From positions 1 to 64,000 of the forward strand of contig DAOLDL010000005.1 of the NCBI GenBank assembly GCA_035327305.1: a stretch of 64,000 nucleotides of DNA. The letters are read 5' to 3'. The translations under genes and the position numbers were made by a program. The DNA comes from CALMUP01 sp035327305. GTDB taxonomy: Bacteria > Verrucomicrobiota > Kiritimatiellia > CAIVKH01. Of this stretch, positions 42,480 through 51,143 are shown piece after piece (the first letter of the stretch is position 1; the number at the start of each line of letters is the position of its first letter). Below the pieces are notes generated by a model that made no database searches, was not told the DNA's origin, and worked only from the letters and a program-made list of their open reading frames with translations.

Positions 42480-43929
42480 TCGACCCATCAACAGCTTTTT
42501 TTGCCAGTGCTTTTAACATACCGGCAAAAATCAGTTCGTGCAGGGGATAGATGGAGTACCAGTAAAGTATCCCCGACAATCCGAGGGGATCAAAACTCGC
42601 GGTCTGGGTAATGGTGGTTGTCGTGTTGTCACCGTCCACCCGATATTCCAGCCAGGCCCGGCCCGGAAGTTTCATCTCCGCGCGCAGTAACAGGCGGTGT
42701 GGCGGTTGAATATCCTCAACCCTCCAGCAGTCCAACACATCGCCCGCGAAAAGCTTTTCAGGATCACGCCGTCCGCGTTTCATGCCTGGACCGCCGACCG
42801 CCAAATCAATGGCGCCCCGTAATTTCCACAAAAAGTTTGCATAGTACCAGCCGTTGCTTCCGCCAATTTTCTGGATGGGCTTGAAAACTTGTTCGGGAGG
42901 CAGGGGAACTTGAATCCGACGCGTATCAAGCACGCGATTTCCAAGGCGAATCCCCGCCCAGGTGCGCGGCGCGCCTGCGGAGGATACCGCATCGGTCCAT
43001 CGTGTTTCCAGGTAATCGGAGTCTTCATTTCGCAATGCGTCCCGAATGGCTTCACGGTATCCCTTGGGTTTGATGGTGAACGCCGTCAAGGCTTTGTCGT
43101 TTTGGCAAACCGTGGGATGTTTAAGGCTGTCGACAAGTTTTCTCCCGACGCGTGCATACAAGGGCGTGACCAAGCCGAGCCACAAGCTGGAAAGTCTGGG
43201 CGATAGAACAGGCACGGCAATCATGCGCCTCTTCAATCCACGTTCTTCCGCATACGCCATCATGAGGTCGCGGTAGGAAACCCGGTCAGACCCGCCGATT
43301 TCATATACCGCACTATGATCCGGCGTGGTATCCGCCGCCGCGATCAGGAAAGCAAGAATATCCTGAATGGCGATGGGTTGGGCCAGGGTTTCCACCCATC
43401 GTGGCGTAATCATGAAAGGAAGGCGTTCAACCAAGGCGCGGATCATTTCAAAAGAAAGACTTCCGGAACCGATAATAATGGATGCTCTGAACTCTGACGT
43501 CGGGACACCGGACTCGCGCAGGATTCGCCCGACTTCATGCCGACTATGCAGGTGTGCGGACAAAGGCGTGCTTTCGTCGGCCAACCCTCCAAGGTAGATA
43601 ATGTGTTGAACACCCGCCGCTTTCGCCGCTCCGCCGAAAATACGGGCGGCTTCAGCGTCAGCGGACTCAAAATGTCCGCTTGAACCCATGGAGTGAATCA
43701 GATAATACGCGACGTCAATACCATCAAGCGCCTGCCGGACGCTATCCGGATCGAGCACATCGCCTTTGACGATTTCGACAGGATGATCTCCGCGGCGAAT
43801 GTGTGCCGGCTCACGGGCCATGCACCGTACGGTATATCCGATGTCAACCAGGCGGGGAAACAGTCGCCCGCCAATATATCCGGTGGCCCCGGTAACGAGG
43901 ATTCGCTTTTGTTTACGGTAATTTTCCAT
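42457..43929 (-). CDS. NAD(P)-binding SDR fused to DUF2867 domain
   Basis: About 490 residues. The N-terminal half is an NmrA-like/atypical SDR: RILVTGATGYIGGRLFPRL (dinucleotide loop), GDVLDPDSVRQALDG and YYLIHSMGSSGHFE. The C-terminal half (after about residue 320) is DUF2867, related to START-like polyketide/lipid-binding folds, with RVEDIQPPHRLLLRAEMKLPG. The pair is a known fused family of unclear substrate. I chose MENYRKQKRILV at 43929; an ATG at 43968 is less likely. It is divergent from the serine hydrolase gene. Confidence 0.85.
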   Translation of the reverse strand: MENYRKQKRILVTGATGYIGGRLFPRLVDIGYTVRCMAREPAHIRRGDHPVEIVKGDVLDPDSVRQALDGIDVAYYLIHSMGSSGHFESADAEAARIFGGAAKAAGVQHIIYLGGLADESTPLSAHLHSRHEVGRILRESGVPTSEFRASIIIGSGSLSFEMIRALVERLPFMITPRWVETLAQPIAIQDILAFLIAAADTTPDHSAVYEIGGSDRVSYRDLMMAYAEERGLKRRMIAVPVLSPRLSSLWLGLVTPLYARVGRKLVDSLKHPTVCQNDKALTAFTIKPKGYREAIRDALRNEDSDYLETRWTDAVSSAGAPRTWAGIRLGNRVLDTRRIQVPLPPEQVFKPIQKIGGSNGWYYANFLWKLRGAIDLAVGGPGMKRGRRDPEKLFAGDVLDCWRVEDIQPPHRLLLRAEMKLPGRAWLEYRVDGDNTTTTITQTASFDPLGLSGILYWYSIYPLHELIFAGMLKALAKKAVDGSIKRTHED

Positions 43930-44067
43930 GCGCCAATATACACCATTCGGGAAATATCGCGCATCCAATCACTGGAAATTTGTGGAGCAAGGGTTTCCAA
44001 TGGTTGGATACTGGCGTTATTCGGTAAGAGGCCTTTGTGTAGAGTTGTTGCCCGAAAGGTGAATGTT

Positions 44068-44093
44068 CTTGTGATTCATTGCAAATTCACAAG
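44068..44093. promoter_or_regulatory. Inverted repeat upstream of the serine hydrolase gene
   Basis: CTTGTGA (44068-44074) and TCACAAG (44087-44093) are perfect 7-bp arms separated by 12 bases, ending 9 bases before the ATG at 44103. The TGTGA/TCACA core recalls CRP-type operators, but spacing differs from that consensus. It could be an operator or an RNA hairpin. Confidence 0.3.
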
Positions 44094-44102
44094 ACTCGGC
44101 TT

Positions 44103-45164
44103 ATGTCGCTTGTGGAAATAATAAACAGGGTTCGGGAAAAACATCTTATCCCCGCTGTTGCGGTATCAATGATTTCTTCGGATCGCGAACCTGAAAACAC
44201 GGTTGTGGGCTATCGTATTGCCGGAAATGATCGTTTGGCGACCATCCACGACTACTTTCATATAGGTTCCTGTTCCAAATCCGTATTGTCAGTCATTGCC
44301 GCAAAACTTGTAGAGGAGAGGAAAGTTCAGTGGGATGAGTCCTTTTTCAAGATATTTCCTGAACTGTTGAAAAATGCCCGGACGGAATATTTCGATATTA
44401 CACTTAGTGATTTGCTTCTCTGTCAGGCCGGAATTGCCGCCTTCACGGATTTGGATGTCGATAAGATGCCCGAATTTGGATCTGATGGTGATGATCAGGA
44501 TCGTTTGACCTTCATCCGTTTTTTGATCTCCCGCCATCCCGTCGTGCCGCGCACAAGAAAAGGTTTCCGTCACTGTTATTCAAATGCCAGCTATACTATG
44601 GCATCGGCCATGATCGAGCGTATTTCCGGATTGTCTTACCGGGATTTGGCGCTTCAAACACTCACGGATGCCCTTGGACTTTCTTTCTGGATCGGATGGC
44701 CGAATCACCTGAATCCCGAACAGCCGTGGGGACATCAATTGGTTAAGGGCAAGCTTGTGTTGTTTCCTCCCGCTCATCCTTATCATTTGCCCCCGTGTTT
44801 GACACCCGCGGGAAACTTGAGCATGCCCGCAGTTGATTTCGCCCGTTATGTGCAGTTTCATTTGCGAGGGTTGATTGGAAAAGAAACGTATCTCACCGCA
44901 GGTTCATTTCAAAAATTGCATTTTGGAGTCGATGTGTATTCTTACGGAATCGCCAACGGAAGTTTGGGCGGATTGATCTTATCCGGAATGGATGGTTCGC
45001 TGGGGACCTTTTTTTGCCGGGCTATGATTTTTCCCGGACGGGATCGCGCCCTTGCTATCATGATGAATGCGGGAACGGGAGGGGCGATAATGCCCGCTAT
45101 GAACGAACTGACCATGAAAATTATCAAGAGCGATTTCGGATGGAGGTGGAAATGGTGGCTGTGA
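44103..45164 (+). CDS. Beta-lactamase class C-like serine hydrolase
   Basis: A 353-residue protein of the beta-lactamase/transpeptidase superfamily. The nucleophile motif SxxK is Ser56-Cys-Ser-Lys59 in HIGSCSKSVLS, and the YxN motif is Tyr159-Ser-Asn161 in HCYSNASYTMA. No signal peptide is seen at the N-terminus, so it is likely cytoplasmic, unlike AmpC. Such proteins are often esterases or peptidases rather than drug-resistance enzymes. The MDR oxidoreductase gene follows 25 bp later on the same strand. Confidence 0.85.
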   Translation: MSLVEIINRVREKHLIPAVAVSMISSDREPENTVVGYRIAGNDRLATIHDYFHIGSCSKSVLSVIAAKLVEERKVQWDESFFKIFPELLKNARTEYFDITLSDLLLCQAGIAAFTDLDVDKMPEFGSDGDDQDRLTFIRFLISRHPVVPRTRKGFRHCYSNASYTMASAMIERISGLSYRDLALQTLTDALGLSFWIGWPNHLNPEQPWGHQLVKGKLVLFPPAHPYHLPPCLTPAGNLSMPAVDFARYVQFHLRGLIGKETYLTAGSFQKLHFGVDVYSYGIANGSLGGLILSGMDGSLGTFFCRAMIFPGRDRALAIMMNAGTGGAIMPAMNELTMKIIKSDFGWRWKWWL

Positions 45165-45189
45165 TAACCGCAAAGTTCAAAGGAATTGA

Positions 45190-46158
45190 ATGAAAGCAAT
45201 GGTTTATAGTCGTTATGGTGGACCTGAAGTTCTGCATGTGGAAAACATCCCTGAACCGAATCATGGAAAAGGAGTAATCAGGATTCATGTTCGTGCCGTG
45301 GCCGTGACATCGGCCGATGCACGTATCCGTGGAATGAAGCTCCCAAGAGGGTTTGGTCTTATGGGTCGATTGATCTTTGGTGTAACCGGTCCACGTCAAC
45401 CCATTTTAGGTGCGGCATTTTCCGGAACCGTGAACGCTGTAGGTCCGGATACCGAAAGGTTCAAGGTGGGAGACGATGTGTTTGGTATCAACGGCATGCA
45501 GGTGGGCGCATATGCCGAAATGGTTTGCGTGTCCGAAAAATCTGCATTGGCGATAAAACCCGAAGGGTTGTCGCATGAAGCGGCCGCCGCCCTTCCTTTC
45601 GGAGGAACGACAGCTATGGAATTCCTGCGCCGGGCGAAATTGAAAAAAGGCGAGCGGATATTGATCAATGGCGCATCCGGTTCGGTCGGCTGTGCAATGG
45701 TTCAATTGGCCAGAAATGCCGGCGCGCATGTTGTTGGTGTTTGCAGTGGCTGTAATGCCGATCTGGTTCGCTCTCTTGGTGCGGAGCGGGTAATCGACTA
45801 CACGCGCGAAGACATTTTAACTTCGCAAGATAAATTTGATGTTGTGGTTGATACCGTCGGGCATGTGCCCGTTTCGAACTATCGTTCCATCCTGAAGCCT
45901 GACGGCCGTTTATTGCTGGTGCAAGCGGATTTGCCCGCGCTATTGATGGCGCCTGTGCAATCGCGATGGTTGGGTGTACGCGTGATTGCCGGACCGATCA
46001 CAGAGCGTGCCGGAGATGTTGAAGCGCTCGCCCGTTTAGCCGTGGACGGTATGTTTGATCCCGTCATCGACCGCACCGTGCCGTTTGAGCAAATACCTGA
46101 TGCGCACCGTTATGTTGATACCGGTCGCAAAAAAGGCAATGTCGTGGCCGTTCTTTGA
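45190..46158 (+). CDS. Zinc-free medium-chain dehydrogenase/quinone oxidoreductase
   Basis: A 322-residue NADP-linked MDR enzyme. The GroES-like half (YGGPEVLHVENIPEP, GAAFSGTVNAVG) is followed by the Rossmann half with ILINGASGSVGCAMVQLA. The catalytic-zinc cysteine of alcohol dehydrogenases is absent, pointing to the quinone oxidoreductase branch. It would reduce quinones or enones. It probably forms a two-gene unit with the serine hydrolase before it. Confidence 0.88.
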   Translation: MKAMVYSRYGGPEVLHVENIPEPNHGKGVIRIHVRAVAVTSADARIRGMKLPRGFGLMGRLIFGVTGPRQPILGAAFSGTVNAVGPDTERFKVGDDVFGINGMQVGAYAEMVCVSEKSALAIKPEGLSHEAAAALPFGGTTAMEFLRRAKLKKGERILINGASGSVGCAMVQLARNAGAHVVGVCSGCNADLVRSLGAERVIDYTREDILTSQDKFDVVVDTVGHVPVSNYRSILKPDGRLLLVQADLPALLMAPVQSRWLGVRVIAGPITERAGDVEALARLAVDGMFDPVIDRTVPFEQIPDAHRYVDTGRKKGNVVAVL

Positions 46159-46167
46159 TTCATTTCC

Positions 46168-46190
46168 AACCTCTGGAATTCCAAGAGGTT
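46168..46190 (+). terminator. Candidate hairpin after the MDR oxidoreductase gene
   Basis: AACCTCT (46168-46174) pairs with AGAGGTT (46184-46190) around the loop GGAATTCCA, which can itself pair further. It starts 10 bases after the stop at 46158. No T-run follows, so termination strength is uncertain. Confidence 0.35.
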
Positions 46191-46301
46191 AAGAATTCCA
46201 ATGATCGGATTTGCGTTTACGGGGGTGAGCAGGTACACTGCGCCGTTTGTTTTTATGAAAGGGCCGGTTCATGGCCGGCAATCAGCGGACAAAGGTAGTA
46301 T

Positions 46302-48080
46302 ATGGCTTATAGAACTTTTACTTGTGGTGATTTAAGGGCGGAACAAAAGGGGCAGTCCATCATGCTGGCCGGATGGGTGGATACCGTTCGCGATCATGGC
46401 GGGATTCTCTTCATCGATTTGCGCGATCGGTATGGAACGACGCAAGTCGTGTGTGACCCCAACGACGCTCCCGATGCATGCAAGGTTGCGCATGAGGCGC
46501 GATCGGAATTTGTGTTGCAGGTCGAAGGCGTTGTGGCGTTGCGCCCCGCGGATATGATCAACAAGACGCTGGCCACCGGCGAGATCGAAGTGATGGCGAA
46601 GTCGGTTGCAATTCTCAACCGCAGTAAGGTTCCGCCTTTCCCGCTTGAAGATGAAAAAGCGGCCAAGGTCAGCGAAGATCTCCGTCTCACCTATCGTTAT
46701 CTCGACTTACGCCGGTCGTCCATGCAACGCAATCTCGTAATCCGGCACAAAATTCTGCAGGCGGTCCGTCAGTACATGGACGGCGAAAATTTTGTGGAAA
46801 TTGAAACGCCCATCCTCACGAAAAGCACGCCGGAAGGCGCCCGCGATTATCTGGTGCCCAGCCGCGTGGTTCCCGGTTCCTTTTTCGCGTTGCCCCAGGC
46901 GCCGCAACAGTACAAACAGCTTTTGATGATGTCCGGGCTGGATCGCTATCTGCAAATCGCCCGTTGTTTCCGCGATGAAGATTTGCGCGCTGATCGCCAA
47001 CCCGAGTTCACCCAGATTGACGTCGAGATGTCGTTCATCGATGAAGAGGATATTTACCGCATCATCGACGGCATGTTGGTCAACATCATGCGCGTCTCGG
47101 GGCATGGAGAAATTGAAACTCCGATTGCCCGGATGACGTACCGCGAAGCCATGAATCGTTTCGGAAGCGACAAGCCTGATCTGCGATTCGGCATGGAATT
47201 GACCGATTTGAGCGGAGTATTTGCTTCCACACAATTCAAGGTGTTTGCCTCGGTGATTCAAGGCGGCGGCGTGGTCAAGGCTATCAATGCCAAGGGGCTT
47301 GCCGGAGTCTCTGCGGGTGTGATCGATCAGTGGACCGATCTGGCCAAGGAGGCCGGTTTGGGCGGGCTGGCCTTCATTCGCGTGCAGGAAGACGGCAATT
47401 GGAAATCACCGATTACGAAGTTTTTCAGTGAACAGGAAAAAGCCGATCTGACGGCCAGGCTGGATATCAAGATCGGCGACCTGATTCTGTTCGCGGCGGA
47501 CAAATTGGATAAAGCAAATGTAGCGCTTGGGCGTCTACGCTTGTTGGCCGCTGAAATTGCCGGCATCATTCCGGACAACGTGTTCAAGTTCACGTGGGTC
47601 ACGGATTTTCCTTTGTTGGAGCGCGGCGCCGATGGGCATCTCGCCTCGATGCATCACCCGTTTACTTCACCGAAGCCCGAGGATGTTTCTCTGCTGGATA
47701 CGGATCCTGTTTCCGTGCGCGCACGAGCTTACGACATCGTTTTGAACGGAGTTGAGTTGGGCGGGGGAAGCATTCGAATTCACGATCCTGTCCTGCAGGC
47801 CAAGATGTTTGAAATTCTCGGTCTGCCCCAGGATGAAATCAACGAGCGGTTCGGCCATTTGATCAATGCGTTGTCCTACGGTACTCCGCCGCATGGCGGT
47901 ATTGCGTTGGGCGTGGACCGCCTGGTTATGTTGATGGTCGGCGCTGACAGTATCCGGGATGTGATTGCATTTCCCAAGACGCAAAAAGCGATGGACTTGA
48001 TGATGGGTGCGCCTTCGACGGTGGATGGACGTCAGCTAAAGGATGTTCATTTGGAGCTGGCGCTTCCTCCTGAAGCTTAA
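46302..48080 (+). CDS. aspS: Aspartyl-tRNA synthetase
   Basis: A 592-residue class II synthetase of bacterial length, with the GAD insertion domain. The N-terminal OB fold (AGWVDTVRDHGGILFIDLRDR) binds the anticodon. Motif 2 is in RCFRDEDLRADRQPEFTQID and motif 3 in GIALGVDRLVMLM; RYLDLRR is also typical. It charges tRNA-Asp, and tRNA-Asn as well if the organism lacks AsnRS. AAAGG precedes the ATG. The 143-bp upstream gap contains a small GCCGG/CCGGC hairpin (46263-46279) of unknown meaning. Confidence 0.97.
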   Translation: MAYRTFTCGDLRAEQKGQSIMLAGWVDTVRDHGGILFIDLRDRYGTTQVVCDPNDAPDACKVAHEARSEFVLQVEGVVALRPADMINKTLATGEIEVMAKSVAILNRSKVPPFPLEDEKAAKVSEDLRLTYRYLDLRRSSMQRNLVIRHKILQAVRQYMDGENFVEIETPILTKSTPEGARDYLVPSRVVPGSFFALPQAPQQYKQLLMMSGLDRYLQIARCFRDEDLRADRQPEFTQIDVEMSFIDEEDIYRIIDGMLVNIMRVSGHGEIETPIARMTYREAMNRFGSDKPDLRFGMELTDLSGVFASTQFKVFASVIQGGGVVKAINAKGLAGVSAGVIDQWTDLAKEAGLGGLAFIRVQEDGNWKSPITKFFSEQEKADLTARLDIKIGDLILFAADKLDKANVALGRLRLLAAEIAGIIPDNVFKFTWVTDFPLLERGADGHLASMHHPFTSPKPEDVSLLDTDPVSVRARAYDIVLNGVELGGGSIRIHDPVLQAKMFEILGLPQDEINERFGHLINALSYGTPPHGGIALGVDRLVMLMVGADSIRDVIAFPKTQKAMDLMMGAPSTVDGRQLKDVHLELALPPEA

Positions 48081-48085
48081 CCATA

Positions 48086-48152
48086 CGCCTCGCGGAGGCG
48101 CCACCACACTATGACATAATTCAAGTGGTGTAGTGGCCGCACCGTGTGCGGC
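48086..48152. terminator. Three adjacent hairpins between convergent aspS and accA
   Basis: CGCCTC/GAGGCG with loop GCG (48086-48100), a longer imperfect stem CCACCACAC/GTGTAGTGG (48101-48136), and GCCGCAC/GTGCGGC with loop CGT (48136-48152). There is no T-run. Lying between two convergent stops, they may together act as a bidirectional transcription end or RNA-stability element. Confidence 0.4.
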
Positions 48153-48173
48153 ATATCCCGTTACAATCAAACT

Positions 48174-49163
48174 TCAGGATGCCTGCGCGGTTTGTGCCGG
48201 CGGTTTTGGTTCGGAGAATGGTCCCATCGCGCGGAATTTGTCATAGCGCTTGTTGATCAATTTGTCGGGCGACAGTTTCGATAAACGAACGATGTTTTGC
48301 ACGATATGTTTTTTCAGCGTTTCGGCCATCGCCGCATGATCATTGTGCGCTCCACCCACTGGTTCCGGAACTATTTCATCGGCCAGGCCGGCGGCGATCA
48401 AATCAGCCGATGTGAGTTTCAACGCTTCCGCCGCCTTGTCGGCAAATGAACGGTTCTTCCAGATAATTGCCGCGCAACCTTCGGGGGAAATCACGGAGTA
48501 GTAAGAATATTGCAGTACCATCACATGATCGCCGACGCCAATGCCCAAGGCGCCGCCGCTTCCGCCTTCGCCGATAATGGTGGCGACAATCGGGACCTCA
48601 AACGTAAACATTTCGCGGAGATTAACGGCGATGGCTTCCGCGATGTGTCGCTCCTCGGATTCGATGCCCGGAAACGCGCCCGGTGTGTCGATCAAGGTGA
48701 CGATCGGAAGTTTAAATTTCGCGGCAAGCTTCATGAGGCGTAAGGCTTTGCGGTAACCCTCGGGATAGGCACAACCAAAATTGCATTCGAGGTTGCCTTT
48801 GGTGTCGCGGCCTTTCTGCGTGCCGATCACCATGACGCGGTGACCGTCCAGTTCGGCAAAACCGCCGATGATGGCGCGATCGTCTCGATGAATGCGATCG
48901 CCATGCAGTTCCTCAAAATTGGTGGTCATCAATTCGATGTAATCCCGCGTGTAAGGGCGAAGAGGATGGCGCGCGACCTGGACTTTTTGCCACGGCGTGA
49001 GATTTGCGTAGATTTCACGCCGGGTGTCCTCGATCCGCAACTTCATTTTCTCAATTTCGGATGTAACATCGATTTTCTGGGTGTTGCTGAAGTCGGACAA
49101 TTCCTTCAGTTTGTTTTCCAGTTCCACAATCGGTTTTTCAAACGGCAAAGTATAAACAGGCAT
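48174..49163 (-). CDS. accA: Acetyl-CoA carboxylase carboxyltransferase subunit alpha
   Basis: A 329-residue subunit that with AccD transfers carboxyl from biotin to acetyl-CoA for fatty acid synthesis. The N-terminal LPFEKPIVELENKLKEL and the core IDTPGAFPGIESEERHIAEAI and GEGGSGGALGIGVGD are standard. AccD is encoded about 3.4 kb away on the other strand, with zinc-binding N-terminus, so both halves of the enzyme are in this window. The next upstream gene on the minus strand is the L,D-transpeptidase, 18 bp away. Confidence 0.97.
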   Translation of the reverse strand: MPVYTLPFEKPIVELENKLKELSDFSNTQKIDVTSEIEKMKLRIEDTRREIYANLTPWQKVQVARHPLRPYTRDYIELMTTNFEELHGDRIHRDDRAIIGGFAELDGHRVMVIGTQKGRDTKGNLECNFGCAYPEGYRKALRLMKLAAKFKLPIVTLIDTPGAFPGIESEERHIAEAIAVNLREMFTFEVPIVATIIGEGGSGGALGIGVGDHVMVLQYSYYSVISPEGCAAIIWKNRSFADKAAEALKLTSADLIAAGLADEIVPEPVGGAHNDHAAMAETLKKHIVQNIVRLSKLSPDKLINKRYDKFRAMGPFSEPKPPAQTAQAS

Positions 49164-49181
49164 GATAGGTACTCCCTGTAA

Positions 49182-50183
49182 TCAATCTCGAATGGATACC
49201 GGAGTACCCAACGGCAATAAGGTGTAAAGTTGCTCAATATCCTCATTTAATAAACGGACACATCCAGCGCTTAATTGTTTTCCAATGGTGTCCGGTTCCC
49301 ACGTTCCATGCAGGCCGTAACCTTTGACATTGATGGAAAGCCAGTGGGTGCCCAGGAGGTTTTCGGGATCGCCGTAAGGAATGGATTTTCCATCGGGCCG
49401 CCACCAGGTGGGTTGGGCGATGCGATCGTTGATAATAAAGTCACCGACCGGTGTTTTGTTGTACTCGCCGGTTCCTACGCGGTAACGCTTGAAGAAGTCG
49501 CCGTTCATGAACAATACGAGATCGTTGTCGGATTTGCTTACGGACAAGCTGAATTTGCCGGTAAATACGCGCAAGCGATCCCCGGCTTTGATCAGCGATC
49601 CGCGAATATTGTTTCCTGCGCGCAACAACTCGATGGTTGTTCCAAAGCGTTTGGCGATGCGTTCCAGTGAATCGCCGGATTGCACGACATATTCCTCTTT
49701 TTCCGGCATGGGGCGCGGACTCATCACCAGGGCAATATTGACTTCGTTGAGAATGGCTTCCGCTTCGCGTTGCGTGGGCGTGCCGCCGCTTGACTTCCAA
49801 ATGGCCAAGGCCAGTTCCCGGGCTTTGAGAAAATCGCCGGCTTCTTTGGCCGTCACGGCTTCGCGCAACGCAGGTGTCCGTGCCGCACTTTGCGCGGTGG
49901 TCGGGATTGATGCCGCAGACGCGCTGGTGGCGGGGGGAGGGACTGCGCTCCGGCCGGGTGTTGCCGGCGATTGTGCGGATGGAGGAGAAGCTACATCCGC
50001 AGATGTCGCCGGTTGCGCCGTGGCAGGCTCAACATCCGTTGTAGTCGCACGTTCACCTGGCAAAACGTTGACCACGGCCCATACCAACAGACCGGCCAGC
50101 AAGATGGCGCCAGCGTACACCCAGATGGGAGTTTTTCGTCGAGGCGCTCTGGTTCTTTCGAGATTAAAATTGGTTATATTCAT
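49182..50183 (-). CDS. Membrane-anchored LysM and L,D-transpeptidase (YkuD) protein
   Basis: A 333-residue protein. An N-terminal membrane anchor (WVYAGAILLAGLLVWAVVNVL) is followed by a Pro/Ala/Thr-rich linker, a LysM domain (VVQSGDSLERIAKRFGTTIELL) that binds peptidoglycan, and a C-terminal YkuD catalytic domain. The catalytic pattern is HGTWEPDTIG then SAGCVRLLN, with His292 and Cys308; most relatives have SHGC where this has SAGC. It would make 3-3 crosslinks or anchor proteins in the periplasm. It is just upstream of accA. Confidence 0.9.
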   Translation of the reverse strand: MNITNFNLERTRAPRRKTPIWVYAGAILLAGLLVWAVVNVLPGERATTTDVEPATAQPATSADVASPPSAQSPATPGRSAVPPPATSASAASIPTTAQSAARTPALREAVTAKEAGDFLKARELALAIWKSSGGTPTQREAEAILNEVNIALVMSPRPMPEKEEYVVQSGDSLERIAKRFGTTIELLRAGNNIRGSLIKAGDRLRVFTGKFSLSVSKSDNDLVLFMNGDFFKRYRVGTGEYNKTPVGDFIINDRIAQPTWWRPDGKSIPYGDPENLLGTHWLSINVKGYGLHGTWEPDTIGKQLSAGCVRLLNEDIEQLYTLLPLGTPVSIRD

Positions 50184-50227
50184 TCGTAAAACGTTGCCCT
50201 GGTGGAAGAAAAGATAAACTCAATGAC

Positions 50228-51067
50228 TCACACCATGGTTTCCAAGTCCCTTACGATAAGGCTGGTGGAAGGATAGCGTTCCTCCTGCCGCTTCGCAAGG
50301 CATTTGAAAATCAGGGTTTCCAACTGGATGGGAACACGGACGTTGTGCAAACTCAATCGCATGGGTCGAATGTTGGGATCAACCTGGTTTCGTTTGGCGT
50401 CATCCGGCGTCACCCCTTCAAAGGGTTTGCGTCCGGTCAATATTTCATAACTTGTGACACCAAAGCTGAAGATATCCGTTTGGTCATCGACCAGGCTTTT
50501 CGTAAGGGATTCCGGGGGCAAGTAGGCAAAGGTGCCCGGCAATGGAGAAAGTTTGACCGGTTTGGGTTTGCGTTCCAGAGCGAGGTCGAAATCAACCAGA
50601 ATGATCAGGCCGTCATCCCGTACAATCAGGTTTTCCGGCTTGAAATCCAGATGCCAGAAACCCATCTGGTGCACATAGTTGATGGCCGCCGCCATTTGCC
50701 TGAACATGGTCAGGACATTTTGATACAAAAGCGGCGATTTGTTCAGAATCAAATCCCGGAGGTTTTTTGCCTCCACATATTCAAGCGCCATGAACGGTTC
50801 ATCTTGAAAAAGCCCGGCTTTGATCAATCGGACCACGTTGGGGTGGTGGATTTTATTCAGGATCTCCGCGCCATGAAGGAAGCTGTTGCGTATCCGCCGG
50901 TCGCGCACATAATCGGGCTTCAAGCGCCGGAGAACCACCCGGTGCTGACTGCGATCAACCGCAACATAAAGTTGCGTCATGCCCCCATTGGTGAGCTTGC
51001 GAGTGATCGTATACCCCGCGAAATCTTGCCCGATCATGATTTGAAGATAACGGAGCAAATGCGTCAT
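50228..51067 (-). CDS. Divergent serine/threonine protein kinase, possibly inactive or weakly active
   Basis: A 279-residue bare Hanks-type kinase domain without membrane segment or sensor. The catalytic loop is HLDFKPEN (His139, Asp141, Asn146), the metal Asp is Asp159 in VDFDLAL (DFD for DFG), and TFAYLPPES and DIFSFG are present. The VAIK lysine is Arg47 in VVLRRLKP, and the glycine loop reads LTNGGMTQLY, missing the first and third Gly. ATP binding may therefore be poor. A start at residue 11 (nt 51037) is possible. It lies 44 bp upstream of the L,D-transpeptidase gene. Confidence 0.85.
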   Translation of the reverse strand: MTHLLRYLQIMIGQDFAGYTITRKLTNGGMTQLYVAVDRSQHRVVLRRLKPDYVRDRRIRNSFLHGAEILNKIHHPNVVRLIKAGLFQDEPFMALEYVEAKNLRDLILNKSPLLYQNVLTMFRQMAAAINYVHQMGFWHLDFKPENLIVRDDGLIILVDFDLALERKPKPVKLSPLPGTFAYLPPESLTKSLVDDQTDIFSFGVTSYEILTGRKPFEGVTPDDAKRNQVDPNIRPMRLSLHNVRVPIQLETLIFKCLAKRQEERYPSTSLIVRDLETMV

Positions 51068-51143
51068 GCAATAAAAAAGCGTTTATAATGAATAGGCTTG
51101 CCGCCGACGGCGTCTTATACTGCATACAGTGAAAGGAAGCATT

